Assembly: GCA_003448835.1 (NCBI GenBank)
Contig: DLXM01000246.1
Span: 1-10,156 of the forward strand
Direction: 5' to 3'
Source: Bacteroidota bacterium
Lineage (GTDB): Bacteria; Bacteroidota; Rhodothermia; Balneolales; HLUCCA01
DNA length: 10,156 bases
In this document: positions 1 through 7,415 of the stretch, piece after piece
Numbering within the stretch: the first letter of the stretch is position 1
Layout of the letters: the number at the start of each line of letters is the position of its first letter
Position numbers and translations under genes: made by a program
The notes under the pieces: generated by a model
The model's input: only the letters and a program-made list of their open reading frames with translations
Told to the model about the DNA's origin: nothing
Databases searched by the model: none

Positions 1-511
1 CTTCTAGTGTGTAAGCATCAGGAAACAAATCCAGTATTGCCCGAATGACCGGGATTTCATTGCCTAAAAATCCGGTTCGATTCATGCCGGTTTCAAATTC
101 CAAGTGAATTCGGGCTTTTACATCAAGCTGCAGTGCAATTTTAAGGATTGCTTTGAGTCGCTCAGGTTCAAAGATAAAAACTTCAATTCTGTTAGCGACT
201 ACCCATTCAAGGGCAGCATCCGGAACTGATCCCATGATCATGATATCGGCGTCTGTTTGCAATAACTGCTTGACGTTCCAGGCTTCTTCGAGGCTAAATA
301 CGGAAAAATGACGAATTCCGGCTCGTTCTGCCATTGGGATAAACGTTTCAAAGCTGTGTCCGTAGGCGTTCGCCTTCACGACTGCCGAAATCTGAGTTTT
401 CTCACCTACTTGCTTCTGTATGAAATCTAAATTGTTCCTGAATGCGGATTCTGAAATTTCAATCCGTGATGTAGATTCAAAAGGATATTTATTCATTTCG
501 TTTGGATTCAT
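1..511 (-). CDS. alr: Alanine racemase, stand-alone (N-terminal 170 residues; gene continues beyond the window)
   Basis: Fold-type III PLP-dependent racemase that interconverts L- and D-alanine, or possibly another amino acid. The visible part is the N-terminal TIM-barrel half. The PLP-lysine motif AVVKANAYGHS places the Schiff-base lysine at residue 46, and HLEFETGMNRTGF matches the family's HLxxDTGMxRxGF motif. The usual length is about 370 residues, so the C-terminal beta domain with the second catalytic tyrosine lies outside. The ATG at 511-509 overlaps the TGA of the upstream amidohydrolase as ATGA, which implies translational coupling; a second ATG five codons in (496-494) is a weaker alternative. 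No Shine-Dalgarno is visible. In many Bacteroidota the housekeeping racemase is fused to MurF, so a free copy inside a catabolic-looking operon may be a secondary enzyme (inference). Family assignment is firm; substrate is less so. Confidence 0.88.
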   Translation of the reverse strand, partial: MNPNEMNKYPFESTSRIEISESAFRNNLDFIQKQVGEKTQISAVVKANAYGHSFETFIPMAERAGIRHFSVFSLEEAWNVKQLLQTDADIMIMGSVPDAALEWVVANRIEVFIFEPERLKAILKIALQLDVKARIHLEFETGMNRTGFLGNEIPVIRAILDLFPDAYTLE

Positions 512-1659
512 TGAAGCTGAGTTCGTAAATAGTTTTCAAATACTCGGACACCATGTGGAATTAATTCATCAGGAAAATCATAGGATGAATGATGTAGAGG
601 TTTGCAATCAGTTCCGGATCCCAAACCAAACAAAAATCCCGGGTATTTGGATGTAAATCGACCAAAATCCTCGGACCAATTAAATGGTTCTTTTAACTCC
701 GTGCCGGATAATTCCATTTTGGATATCATCTTATAAAAATCTTCAATCAAAGACTCGTCGTTCGTCGTGACATTAAAATACTCAGTGTATTCAACTTCGT
801 AATGTAATCCGGCATTTTCACAAATTAGTGCAACAATTGATTCCAATTTCCGGCAAGATTCATCTAATACACGTTGATCCAGTGTTCTCAATGTTAACCA
901 TATCACAGCATCACTTGGTGATACGCCAAAATTTGGTCCGCCTGCATTCAGCCCGGCAATTGTAACTCTTAATCCAAATCCGGGGCCATCTATTTGCTTT
1001 GGAAGCTCATTAAAGGCAGAAATCAACTGATTTACTGAATCGATAGGAGAATTCCCTAGTTCAGGATATGCTGAGTGTCCGGTTTCGCCCTTAATTCTAA
1101 CGATTACACCCGTCGAAGCTGCGCACATCACACCGGATTTCCACAGGATTTGACCTAATTCATATCCCGGAATATTGTGAAGAGCAATCACCTGATCAAT
1201 TTTTAACGTTGCAATGTATGGATCATCTAATACCAGTTTAGCGCCTTCACCTGTCTCCTCTGAAGGTTGAAAAAGCAAGACAACCCTACCTTTTGAAATT
1301 GGATTCTCTTGAAGCCGCTCGGCAACACCACATAAAATGGCAGAATGGCCATCATGCCCACAACTGTGAGCTTTTCCCGCGTTTGCAGATTGATAAGAGA
1401 CCCTGGATCTTTCCTGAATCGGTAATGCATCGACATCTGCCCTTACCAAAATGCATGGACCCTCAAAACCGCTATCAAATTCACACAAAAGTCCATTCCC
1501 GTCGACAATTCGGGTCATTTTCACTTCAATCCGTCCAGACAAATATTCTACTATCTTATCAATTGTTTCAGACTCTTCACCTGAAACAAATGGAAACTGA
1601 TGCAATTTTCGTCGAAAATCAGTTAAAGATTTAGTCAATTCGGAGGTTATTTCTTTCAT
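508..1659 (-). CDS. M20D-family amidohydrolase (N-acyl-amino-acid hydrolase / HipO-AbgB type)
   Basis: Binuclear zinc/manganese metallohydrolase of 383 residues, the usual length for M20 subfamily D, whose members cleave the amide bond of N-acyl amino acids such as N-acetyl, hippuryl or aminobenzoyl-glutamate substrates. Visible ligands and catalytic residues are HSCGHDGH (Cys100, His102, Asp103), the catalytic and ligand glutamates in QPSEETGEGA (Glu134, Glu135), His161 in ALHNIPG, and the C-terminal histidine in LHHSSYDF (about 356). The dimerisation (lid) domain lies at roughly 180-290. All key residues are present, so it should be active. There is no signal peptide, hence cytoplasmic. It starts 14 bases after the M23 gene without a Shine-Dalgarno and overlaps the alanine racemase gene by 4 bases. 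Beside an acetyltransferase and two racemases, an N-acylated amino acid or amide is a plausible substrate, but the sequence does not fix which one. Confidence 0.9.
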   Translation of the reverse strand: MKEITSELTKSLTDFRRKLHQFPFVSGEESETIDKIVEYLSGRIEVKMTRIVDGNGLLCEFDSGFEGPCILVRADVDALPIQERSRVSYQSANAGKAHSCGHDGHSAILCGVAERLQENPISKGRVVLLFQPSEETGEGAKLVLDDPYIATLKIDQVIALHNIPGYELGQILWKSGVMCAASTGVIVRIKGETGHSAYPELGNSPIDSVNQLISAFNELPKQIDGPGFGLRVTIAGLNAGGPNFGVSPSDAVIWLTLRTLDQRVLDESCRKLESIVALICENAGLHYEVEYTEYFNVTTNDESLIEDFYKMISKMELSGTELKEPFNWSEDFGRFTSKYPGFLFGLGSGTDCKPLHHSSYDFPDELIPHGVRVFENYLRTQLQ

Positions 1660-1673
1660 AAGTGAATCGAATC

Positions 1674-2294
1674 TTAATAAAGTGGCCCCAGAACATAACG
1701 TGGATCCGGATATAATACTCGAAATTTTTGCTCATCTTCAGGTGCACAAACGCCCGGCATGTCAATATCAGTAGGTTTTTCGATCCCAAGGCCAAAATGC
1801 AGATGTGGAACCCATCCCCCATTTTCGGTTTCATCCCCAAGCAGTGCAATTAAATCACCACGCTTTACTGATGTACCCGATTCAATGCCAGCTATAGATT
1901 TTCTGCTTAGATGACCGTAAAGTGTATAAAACTTCACCCCTAAAATTGTATGCTCTACAATGATAGTTGGACCATAATCCAATTCGTTTGCATTATCTTT
2001 AGCACCAAGAATTACGCCATCTGCGATAGCAAAAACAGGTTCACCGGGTGGAGCCCAAATATCAATACCAAGATGGATATATCTTACTGCCTGGTACAAT
2101 TCAGAAGAGTACATTCCCTGTCGATTCTCCATATATCCCCCAACGAGCCAATCCATTGAAGCTACGGCATCTGGATACTCACTTATACTTAGTTTAACGT
2201 GTTTCAAGGGTTTTGGAGGGCGCATAACGGGCGAAAAATTATGCTTTTGATAAAAATCAGCAGGAATTTGTGATTTCAATTCGGTTTCGGTCAT
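1674..2294 (-). CDS. Cytoplasmic M23 (LytM-fold) metallopeptidase-like protein
   Basis: A 206-residue protein with a complete M23/LytM zinc site: HLGID (His74, Asp78), YGHLS (His128) and PHLHFGL (His164, His166). Classical M23 enzymes cut peptidoglycan cross-bridges outside the membrane, but this one starts MTETELKSQIP with no signal peptide, lipobox or transmembrane segment, and has no LysM or SH3 domain. The core (HLGIDIWAPPGEPVFAIADG, YGPTIIVEH, FYTLYGHLS, ENGGW-PHLHF) and the tail (DMPGVCAPEDE, then YPDPRYVLG) resemble, from memory, the M23 module fused between an APH-type kinase and a class III aminotransferase in some proteobacterial and actinobacterial proteins. That points to an amino-acid or amine role rather than cell-wall lysis. 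It starts 3 bases after the racemase stop, without its own Shine-Dalgarno. Fold assignment is firm; function is open. Confidence 0.85.
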   Translation of the reverse strand: MTETELKSQIPADFYQKHNFSPVMRPPKPLKHVKLSISEYPDAVASMDWLVGGYMENRQGMYSSELYQAVRYIHLGIDIWAPPGEPVFAIADGVILGAKDNANELDYGPTIIVEHTILGVKFYTLYGHLSRKSIAGIESGTSVKRGDLIALLGDETENGGWVPHLHFGLGIEKPTDIDMPGVCAPEDEQKFRVLYPDPRYVLGPLY

Positions 2295-2297
2295 ATG

Positions 2298-3368
2298 TTA
2301 TTCGACTATTTTATCAATGTATTTAGAGTTCATGATTCCTAATGCACCCATGTATTTAAGATTAAATGCTACCATATCTCCCACTTTGTAATGCTGTTTA
2401 TTGTCTTTCACATCCAATACCAACATATCTGAACTGGCGTCAAGAATTTCAACTGCAGGATCCATAGGAATTAAATAAGAAGGGTTTATGTCCAGATATC
2501 CGACATCAACGATTGCTCGAGTTGAAGTAACCCCAAACTGAGCCTCATCTATTTCAGTTACTACTCCACGTGGATCTTTGCCCATATCTCCACTGGGTAC
2601 CATCGGTTTTTCGTGCAATTCAATGATTTCAGTATGCAAAATCATCACGTCGTCATGCATTCCCTCAATAGTAGATTCAGCAAAAAGGTCCGCACCAAAA
2701 TACAGAGCCTCACCAATCCTAAAATGATTTATCCCAACTGGTAAGTCACCACGGATCAGTAATGGAACTGTAACGGTTGTCCCCCCGGATACCCAAGGAA
2801 TCTTTCGATTAAATTTGAGCTCAATAATCTGCTTATACAGTGCCAATTGAATCAATTTATCGCTGTTTGGCATTACTCCGTGTAAACAATTCAGATTAGT
2901 ACCGAGTCCGACGACATTGATGTTTGGCAGCTCAAAGACTTCAGCATAAAATTCGAGTAACTCATCGCGCATCACACCTTCACGAAGGTCGCCCATTTCG
3001 ACCATGATGATGATCTTGTGCTGTTTATTTTGTCGGATAGCTTCCTGCGAAAGCATTCTTATTATTTCAATTTCAGTATTGAAACTTACATCAGCATAGG
3101 TAACCAGCGATTTTATACTTCTTTTTGGTGGAGGTTTGATGTAGACGGTCTGGATATCCGGATTCAGTTTTTTAATGACCTTTAAGTTACTGATCCTCGA
3201 GTCATGAGCTTCTACAACCCCAAGATCCAGAATTTCACGCAAAATGATTTCATTGCCACAAAATAACTTGGTAACTACACCCCACTCAATACCTTTTTCG
3301 GCAAGTATTCTGCTCAGAAATTCGTAGTTATGACGCAGCCGATCACGATAGAACTTTAAATACGCCAT
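2298..3368 (-). CDS. Alanine/ornithine racemase family PLP-dependent enzyme (Orr-like)
   Basis: A 356-residue fold-type III PLP enzyme of the alanine/ornithine racemase family, close in length to the ornithine racemase of clostridial ornithine fermentation. Visible hallmarks are the PLP lysine in GVVTKLFCGN (Lys34), MVEMGDLREG at about 122-131, NCLHGVMPN, VSGGTTVTVPLL, and FRIGEALYFGADL near the phosphate-binding end. The C-terminal part (about 235-356) is the beta domain. Family members racemise ornithine, lysine, serine or other amino acids, and the substrate cannot be read from the sequence. This is the only gene of the operon with a clear purine-rich ribosome site, GGAAGGA at 3386-3380, inside the end of the acetyltransferase gene and 11 bases from the ATG. 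It may therefore be translated more strongly than its neighbours. It is a different subfamily from the alanine racemase at the end of the same operon. Confidence 0.88.
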   Translation of the reverse strand: MAYLKFYRDRLRHNYEFLSRILAEKGIEWGVVTKLFCGNEIILREILDLGVVEAHDSRISNLKVIKKLNPDIQTVYIKPPPKRSIKSLVTYADVSFNTEIEIIRMLSQEAIRQNKQHKIIIMVEMGDLREGVMRDELLEFYAEVFELPNINVVGLGTNLNCLHGVMPNSDKLIQLALYKQIIELKFNRKIPWVSGGTTVTVPLLIRGDLPVGINHFRIGEALYFGADLFAESTIEGMHDDVMILHTEIIELHEKPMVPSGDMGKDPRGVVTEIDEAQFGVTSTRAIVDVGYLDINPSYLIPMDPAVEILDASSDMLVLDVKDNKQHYKVGDMVAFNLKYMGALGIMNSKYIDKIVE

Positions 3369-3376
3369 CAGGTAAA

Positions 3377-3859
3377 TTATCCTTCCTTATGCAAACGCAT
3401 TTCAAGGTATTTGTTTGTGAATCCAAGTCTTTCATAGAGTCTTTTCGCAGGATTATCCGGCTCGACGTGAAGTGCGATGTCGCCTTGAGTTGATTCAATA
3501 ACTGTTTCCATGAGTGCTTTTCCGGTACCTTTACCACGTTGATTGGGATCCACAGCAATATAGACCAAAATATTCTCGGGTATAAACCCTTTCATCCCGG
3601 TTTTATTAATGACAACTGTGCCAACAATTTTGTTCTCATCAGTTGCCAATGTAATAGATCCACCTTTACCTGGATCATCTGAAACAGCATAATTTAAACA
3701 GGCCAGAATATGATGACGTTCATCGCCGTACTGCTCAAGTGCCTGAAACAAAAAATCAGCGACCTGATCAAGTGTAAATCCGCTGTTATTCTGGGATGGA
3801 GTAATTGTTTTTATTGAATTCATATAGTTGATATTTAGTCCGATTGTGATTCGAACCAT
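3377..3859 (-). CDS. GNAT-family N-acetyltransferase
   Basis: Acyl-CoA-dependent N-acetyltransferase of up to 160 residues, a single GNAT domain. Motif A is IAVDPNQRGKGTGKALM (about 101-117), with the Q/R-x-x-G-x-G/A pyrophosphate loop QRGKGTG. Motif B is DNPAKRLYERLGF (about 135-147). No signal peptide or membrane segment, so cytoplasmic; the acceptor is unknown. Two starts are possible: the ATG at 3859, 9 bases after the symporter stop, and an ATG at 3823 (MNSIKTITPS), which would give 148 residues and a 45-base gap. Neither has a Shine-Dalgarno. The domain begins after residue 20, so homology does not settle the start. The gene ends 8 bases before the Orr-like racemase. It may acetylate the amino acid that the operon handles, with the M20D enzyme acting in the opposite direction, but this is inference. 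Confidence 0.85.
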   Translation of the reverse strand: MVRITIGLNINYMNSIKTITPSQNNSGFTLDQVADFLFQALEQYGDERHHILACLNYAVSDDPGKGGSITLATDENKIVGTVVINKTGMKGFIPENILVYIAVDPNQRGKGTGKALMETVIESTQGDIALHVEPDNPAKRLYERLGFTNKYLEMRLHKEG

Positions 3860-3868
3860 GTAAGCATT

Positions 3869-5296
3869 TTATTTATAAAACCTGGATACTCCTACAAAAA
3901 GTATCAATGACGCGGATAATCCATAAAAATTGGGGTCTAAATTGTCGAAAATCCACACTGGTGGCCATACACTTAACCAAACTGTGACAAATCCTCCACC
4001 TATCATTGCTGCGACCGCCGCTTTTCCACTTCGGACTTTACCGTATAACGCACCTATGATTGGAATAAGTAGTCCGGATACCATAAACGCATAGGACCAA
4101 AGCATAATCTCGAGCACATTTTCAAACGTCATCGCAATTACCAGCGATAATATGCCAATTCCTAATGTGACAAGTTGTGATAATCGAATATCTGATATTG
4201 AATTATTGCGAAATTTGAGTCCTTTTCGCATGATATCAGTTACAACATTCCCGGAAGCAGCAACCAGACAACTGTCGGCCGTAGACATCACTGCTGAAAA
4301 ATAGGCTGACATCATGAGTCCCATAAAACCAACTGGTAAAACTGTTGTTAACAATAGTGGTAATCCCATTTCAGCATCCATGCCTGTTGCATCGGCAAAA
4401 CCGAGTCCGGAAAACATACCTTGATCTGCGGCTACGCGGGCGAGTAGTCCAAGAAACACACCCATAAATGCCATAATCGGCCATTCAAACAGTCCGGCTA
4501 AATACCATGCTTTTTGAGCTTCTTTTTCACTTCTGGATGCATAAATACGCTGATAAAGGGTCATCCCGACAAACCAAATCGGAATAATTGTGATCATCCA
4601 GTTAAAAAATTGCCAAACCGAAATTGAGTCGAGTCTTAGAAATGAATTTGGTAGGGTTTCAACGATTGCACTGTAACCTCCAACAGCATAGTATGCGATT
4701 GGAATGCCGACAAAAATGAGCCCGATCATGAGCAATGCCCACTGAAAAGTGTCTGTATAAATCACAGCTTTTATACCACCCATAACAGTATAAATCACAA
4801 TAATTCCACCCATGATCAGCAATGCTGTATCTAAGCCAATCATCGGAAAAGATGCTGATGCCAGCTTCGCGCCTGCAAGCATTTGCGAACTGGTAAATCC
4901 GATATAACCAATCGCTGAAATGAGTCCTGCTGTGATTGCTGCTCCCGGACCAAAATGATAACCAAATAGCTGTGGCATTGTGAAAAATCGTTGTTCAGTA
5001 GACAAATTCTTCACCTTTGGTATCAATAATACGGCACTTAACCAGGCACCCAGGAGACCAGTAAATAACATCCAGGAACCACTCAGGCCTATCACAAATC
5101 CAAGTCCACCCAATCCTATCGAAAATCCACCTCCAACATCTGTTGCAACTACTGATAGTCCAATATGCGGATAGGACATATCCCGACCGGCAAGGAAGTA
5201 ATCTTCATCCCCTGAATTACTCCTCATAAAATAAATTCCCACACCCAAAATCCCGACCATGTAAGCCAGAAATACCGTAATATCAATCCAATGCAT
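3869..5296 (-). CDS. Sodium:solute symporter (SSS/SSF family)
   Basis: Inner-membrane Na+-coupled transporter of 475 residues with about 13 hydrophobic helices, the usual LeuT-like fold size. Family motifs are EDYFLAGRDMSY (31-42), GGIKAVIYTDTFQ (173-185), RIYASRS (250-256) and FSAVMSTADS (333-342), in which Ser338/Thr339 sit where the Na2-site hydroxyls are found in SSF transporters. SSS proteins import sugars, amino acids, sialic acid, pantothenate, proline and similar solutes, so the motifs alone do not name the substrate. As first gene of an operon of racemases, an amidohydrolase and a peptidase-like protein, it probably brings in an amino acid, an N-acyl amino acid or a related small amide (inference). 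The ATG at 5296 gives the expected short periplasmic N-terminus before helix 1. No Shine-Dalgarno is visible. Confidence 0.9.
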   Translation of the reverse strand: MHWIDITVFLAYMVGILGVGIYFMRSNSGDEDYFLAGRDMSYPHIGLSVVATDVGGGFSIGLGGLGFVIGLSGSWMLFTGLLGAWLSAVLLIPKVKNLSTEQRFFTMPQLFGYHFGPGAAITAGLISAIGYIGFTSSQMLAGAKLASASFPMIGLDTALLIMGGIIVIYTVMGGIKAVIYTDTFQWALLMIGLIFVGIPIAYYAVGGYSAIVETLPNSFLRLDSISVWQFFNWMITIIPIWFVGMTLYQRIYASRSEKEAQKAWYLAGLFEWPIMAFMGVFLGLLARVAADQGMFSGLGFADATGMDAEMGLPLLLTTVLPVGFMGLMMSAYFSAVMSTADSCLVAASGNVVTDIMRKGLKFRNNSISDIRLSQLVTLGIGILSLVIAMTFENVLEIMLWSYAFMVSGLLIPIIGALYGKVRSGKAAVAAMIGGGFVTVWLSVWPPVWIFDNLDPNFYGLSASLILFVGVSRFYK

Positions 5297-5492
5297 AATT
5301 AAAACAATAACTTATAATAATTAGGTAAGATAGGGAATCCATCCCGAAAATTCATCCCAAATACTTATTCTTTGGATAGTGTACTGTTTATGTGTGACTT
5401 GCATTAACTACAGGAAACTATTCCCTTTCTGCAAAATTTGAAGTAGATTTAACTTATAAATCAGTCTAAAAATCCAACCCAACTACACTACA
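5297..5492. promoter_or_regulatory. Divergent intergenic region between the symporter operon and the phosphosugar mutase
   Basis: This 196-base AT-rich gap must carry the promoters for both outward-facing transcripts. I could not find a convincing pair of -33 TTTG / -7 TAnnTTTG Bacteroidota boxes or a sigma70 pair at proper spacing for either side. TATAAA at 5455-5460 could be a -10 for the mutase but lacks a matching -35. The mutase leader ending at 5492 has no Shine-Dalgarno. The role is inferred from the divergent layout. Confidence 0.45.
5336..5358 (-). repeat. Short direct repeat upstream of the symporter operon (possible operator)
   Basis: On the minus strand GGGATGAATT (5358-5349) and GGGATGGATT (5345-5336) are identical in 9 of 10 bases, with starts 13 bases apart. 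The second copy also forms GGGA-N5-TCCC together with the following bases. The pair lies 40 to 62 bases before the symporter ATG, a plausible regulator-binding position, but no regulator gene is in view. Confidence 0.3.
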
Positions 5493-7238
5493 ATGTCATT
5501 TTTTTCAAAATTGGATGATGCTACCAGGCAAAACATCGACACCTGGTTAAATGGTAATTATGATCAGGAAACTAAAGCTCAGATTAATCATTTAATTGAA
5601 AAAGAGGATGCTACAGCACTCACAGATGCTTTTTATAAGACTTTGGAGTTTGGAACCGGTGGGTTGCGTGGGATCATGGGCGTAGGATCCAATCGTATAA
5701 ATCGTTACACAATCGGGGCTGCTACTCAGGGATTCAGTAATTATTTGAAGAAGGAGTATGGTGACCAACAAATTAGTGTTGCCATTGCATTTGATTGCCG
5801 AAACAATGCGACAACATTTGCCAAAATCACAGCTGATGTATTCTCAGCAAATGGTATTAAGGTGTTCATGTTTCCGGAGTTGAGACCAACTCCACAGTTA
5901 TCTTTTGCCATCCGTCAATTAGGTTGCAAAGGTGGTGTAATGCTAACTGCCTCACATAATCCGAAGGAGTATAGCGGGTATAAAGCTTATTGGAATGATG
6001 GCGGACAATTAGTGGCTCCTCACGATAAAAACATTGTCAATGAGGTACTGAAAATTGTGGATGTGAATGATATCAAATTCAATGGGAATGACTCACTGAT
6101 CGAAATGCTGGGTGAGGAAATGGATCGAAAATACGTGAGTGTTTTAAAAGATTTGTCCATTTCAACTGAGGCAATTAAGCGCCAGCATGATATAAAGATT
6201 GTTTTTTCGCCCATTCACGGGACCGGAATGCCATTGGTTGGTGACACCTTGAAAGCTTATGGATTCACGAATGTCACTTATGTTGAAGAGCAATGTACGG
6301 TTGATGGAAATTTCCCTACGGTGATTTATCCAAATCCGGAAGAACATGAGGCATTGACCATGTCGATTGAAAAGGCTCGTGAAGTTGGTGCTGACCTGGT
6401 TATGGCGACAGATCCGGATGCTGATCGGGTTGGGATTGCAGTACGTGATTTGTCCGGAAATTTTGAATTATTAAACGGCAATCAAACCGGAAGTTTATTA
6501 ATGCATTATGTTTTAAAAGCATGGAAGGATGCAGGAAAACTTACGGGAAGTCAATATGTGGTTAAAACGATTGTGACTTCACAATTAATGGATCGTATTG
6601 CTGAATCAATGAATGTACCCTGTTACAATGTCTTGACCGGATTTAAGTTCATTGGAGCGTTGATGACCGAAAAAGAAGGTAAAGAAACATTTGTTGTTGG
6701 AGGAGAAGAGAGTTACGGGTATTTAGTTGGTGAACACGCCCGTGATAAGGATGCTGTTGTTGCTGCTGCCATGATTGCTGAGATGGCGGCATATTACAAG
6801 GACCAGGGCAAATCTCTATATGAAGCATTATTAGAACTCTATGTTGAATTGGGATTCTATAAAGAAAAATTGATTTCATTGACCAGGTCCGGGAAGGCTG
6901 GTGCTGAAGAGATCAAAGCCATGATGAAAAGTTATCGTGATGATACACCACTCAAATTAGGCGGTTCAGATGTTAAGCTTTTACGGGATTACGCTCAACA
7001 AACCGAGAAAAACCTAAAAACCGGAAAAGTAGTAAAGATTGATCTACCCAAATCAGACGTATTACAATTTGTGACCGAAGATGGAAGTGTAATTTCGGCC
7101 AGACCATCGGGAACTGAGCCAAAAATTAAATTTTATTGCAGTGTAAATGCTCCACTTGGGTCAACAGCAGAATTTGAAAAAGTATCAAAAGTACTGGATG
7201 AGCAAATCGATGATATAATGAAGGATCTTGGATTATAA
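5493..7238 (+). CDS. Phosphoglucomutase / phosphomannomutase (alpha-D-phosphohexomutase)
   Basis: Cytoplasmic phosphosugar mutase of 581 residues that interconverts hexose 1-phosphate and 6-phosphate (glucose, possibly mannose), feeding sugar-nucleotide and glycogen synthesis. All four family sites are intact: the phosphoserine loop LTASHNPKEYSGYK with catalytic Ser154, the Mg2+ loop ATDPDADR (Asp307, Asp309, Asp311), the sugar-binding loop GGEESYGY (403-410), and the C-terminal phosphate-binding loop ARPSGTEPKIKFY (Arg537). The N-terminal EFGTGGLRGIMG (52-63) is typical of the long PgcA-type enzymes of about 580 residues rather than the 450-residue GlmM or ManB forms. The start at 5493 fits that length; there is no Shine-Dalgarno. 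It is monocistronic, divergent from the symporter operon and followed directly by a terminator. Preference between glucose and mannose phosphates cannot be decided here. Confidence 0.93.
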   Translation: MSFFSKLDDATRQNIDTWLNGNYDQETKAQINHLIEKEDATALTDAFYKTLEFGTGGLRGIMGVGSNRINRYTIGAATQGFSNYLKKEYGDQQISVAIAFDCRNNATTFAKITADVFSANGIKVFMFPELRPTPQLSFAIRQLGCKGGVMLTASHNPKEYSGYKAYWNDGGQLVAPHDKNIVNEVLKIVDVNDIKFNGNDSLIEMLGEEMDRKYVSVLKDLSISTEAIKRQHDIKIVFSPIHGTGMPLVGDTLKAYGFTNVTYVEEQCTVDGNFPTVIYPNPEEHEALTMSIEKAREVGADLVMATDPDADRVGIAVRDLSGNFELLNGNQTGSLLMHYVLKAWKDAGKLTGSQYVVKTIVTSQLMDRIAESMNVPCYNVLTGFKFIGALMTEKEGKETFVVGGEESYGYLVGEHARDKDAVVAAAMIAEMAAYYKDQGKSLYEALLELYVELGFYKEKLISLTRSGKAGAEEIKAMMKSYRDDTPLKLGGSDVKLLRDYAQQTEKNLKTGKVVKIDLPKSDVLQFVTEDGSVISARPSGTEPKIKFYCSVNAPLGSTAEFEKVSKVLDEQIDDIMKDLGL

Positions 7239-7244
7239 TTCCAT

Positions 7245-7271
7245 AAAAAAGGGGACTAAACATCCCCTTTT
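7245..7271. terminator. Bidirectional intrinsic terminator between convergent genes
   Basis: AAAAGGGGA (7247-7255) and TCCCCTTTT (7263-7271) form a perfect 9-bp stem around the 7-base loop CTAAACA. The plus-strand transcript ends the stem in UUUU. The minus-strand transcript ends it in six U's (7250-7245), so the structure can stop both the mutase transcript, 6 bases after its stop codon, and the opposing protease transcript. Confidence 0.88.
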
Positions 7272-7334
7272 AATATTCCGCATTTAAATTCAGAAAAACA
7301 TTTCACCTCAGTACTAAATAAACAGAGATGATGC

Positions 7335-7415
7335 TTATCTGAGCAACATCATTTTTCGCGTACTGGAAAAGGATTCTCCCCCATTGCTGGAAGGAGTGAA
7401 TTCCATATGGTATAC
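7335..7415 (-). pseudogene. Detached end of the T9SS sorting domain, in frame after the premature stop
   Basis: After the TAA at 7418-7416 the same frame stays open for 26 codons and ends at a TAA at 7337-7335. It starts VYHMEF and ends SSTRKMMLLR, the canonical last strand and basic tail of type-A C-terminal sorting domains. Reading the stop as tyrosine would give SGVYVYHMEF, the normal SGVYxY motif. The segment is therefore the missing end of the upstream protein, not a separate gene; the full product would be 873 residues. Confidence 0.82.

Noticed and set aside
420..656. Plus-strand open frame of 78 codons
   Set aside because: It lies antisense across the junction of the racemase and the amidohydrolase, both of which have clear family motifs. 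It shows no recognisable domain.
1293..1634. Plus-strand open frame of 113 codons
   Set aside because: It is fully antisense to the N-terminal half of the M20D amidohydrolase, including its CGHDGH region, and has no recognisable motif.
5371..5396. TTTG plus TATGTGTG as a Bacteroidota promoter for the mutase
   Set aside because: The boxes are only 14 bases apart, too short for the -33/-7 consensus, and the leader would be about 90 bases long.
6649..6879. Minus-strand open frame with glutamine-rich stretch
   Set aside because: The QQQQ run is the complement of the GCTGTTGTTGCTGCTGCC codons of the mutase helix; there is no independent support.
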